Of a stretch of 6,277 nucleotides of DNA, positions 5,971 through 6,277 are shown in pieces. The notes below the pieces were generated by a model, which worked only from the letters and a program-made list of their open reading frames with translations, made no database searches and was not told the origin of the DNA. The number at the start of each line of letters is the position of its first letter. Positions within the stretch are counted from its first letter, which is position 1. This stretch comes from Chloroflexota bacterium. GTDB taxonomy: Bacteria > Chloroflexota > Anaerolineae > SpSt-600. Position numbers and translations under genes: made by a program. The stretch spans positions 1 to 6,277 of the forward strand of contig DRAO01000056.1 in the NCBI GenBank assembly GCA_011041825.1, given 5' to 3'.

Positions 5971-6277
5971 ATGAAAGGATTTGCGCTGGCAGCGGTGGCT
6001 GCCTTCCTGTGGGCCACCATCGGGATATTCGCCAAGGTAGCATACTCTTACGGCGTGGACGCCCTGGTGCTCATCGCCATCAGGGCCATCATCGCCACCC
6101 TCACCCTCGCCATCGCCCTGGCCATCGCCGACCCAAACCAGCTGCGGGTGAGGCCTAGGCATCTGCCTGCCTTCGTGGTCTACGGGGTGGTGGGCACGGC
6201 GATGAACTATTTGTGCTTTTTCTATGCTCTCAAGTATACTACGGTAGCCACCACTGAGATCCTGCTTTACCTTTACC
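5971..6277 (+). CDS. EamA/DMT-superfamily transporter (partial, 3' end outside window)
   Basis: The first 102 codons are present, and the frame stays open to the right edge. The protein is strongly hydrophobic, with membrane segments at about residues 3-24, 31-52 and 67-88 and a fourth starting near 96. The FLWATIGIFAK stretch at 12-22, the Arg at 38 in the second helix and YALKYTTVATTEILLY at 85-100 are typical of the first EamA repeat. Such proteins are usually inner-membrane exporters of amino acids or other small metabolites; the substrate cannot be read from this part. The ATG at 5971 is the first start after an in-frame TAA at 5956, but no clear Shine-Dalgarno or promoter precedes it. 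The inverted-repeat spacer separates it from the fusion gene, so co-transcription is uncertain. Confidence 0.87.
   Translation, partial: MKGFALAAVAAFLWATIGIFAKVAYSYGVDALVLIAIRAIIATLTLAIALAIADPNQLRVRPRHLPAFVVYGVVGTAMNYLCFFYALKYTTVATTEILLYLY

Noticed and set aside
5734..6162. 142-codon minus-strand frame crossing the spacer and the transporter start
   Set aside because: It runs antisense through the large hairpin and the clearly membrane-protein-coding EamA frame, and its translation is low-complexity and Gly/Asp-rich.

Overview
The window looks like bacterial chromosome of moderate GC content. It carries the start of a division and cell wall (dcw) cluster on the minus strand. Diverging from it, on the plus strand, are a metabolic fusion gene and the beginning of a transporter gene. 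The RsmH cysteine-rich tail and the compact mraZ-rsmH-ftsL-ftsI-murF order would fit Chloroflexota or a related deep-branching lineage. This placement comes from the look of the proteins only and is tentative.

Minus strand, reading from about 4140 down to 1: a promoter embedded in an array of GTGG boxes spaced 10-11 bp apart, then mraZ (regulator), rsmH (16S rRNA methyltransferase), an ftsL-like small membrane protein, an ftsI-type class B penicillin-binding protein, and the first 129 codons of murF, which runs off the left edge. Genes are 0-87 bp apart with no terminator between them, so they read as one operon. The GTGG array has the layout expected of MraZ autoregulation. murE is not between ftsI and murF, where it usually lies.

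Plus strand, 4267-5788: a good sigma-70-type promoter, a leader with two mutually exclusive hairpins, a strong ribosome binding site and a 471-residue protein. Its first ~297 residues are a DHDPS/NAL-family (DapA-like) class I aldolase. Its last ~140 residues align along their length with formaldehyde-activating enzyme (Fae), as recalled from the Methylobacterium protein. This aldolase-Fae fusion is the most interesting item here. The aldolase keeps the Schiff-base lysine but lacks two residues typical of true dihydrodipicolinate synthase, and the Fae domain has Gln in place of the conserved His. The architecture recalls the known archaeal Fae-Hps fusion, in which Fae is joined to a formaldehyde-handling aldolase. 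The actual function here is unknown.

Plus strand, 5789-5970: a non-coding spacer packed with inverted repeats. A 12-bp outer stem encloses three hairpins, one of 18 bp. It probably serves at least as a terminator and may be a mobile-type repeat or a structured RNA. From 5971 an EamA/DMT-family transporter begins and runs off the right edge.
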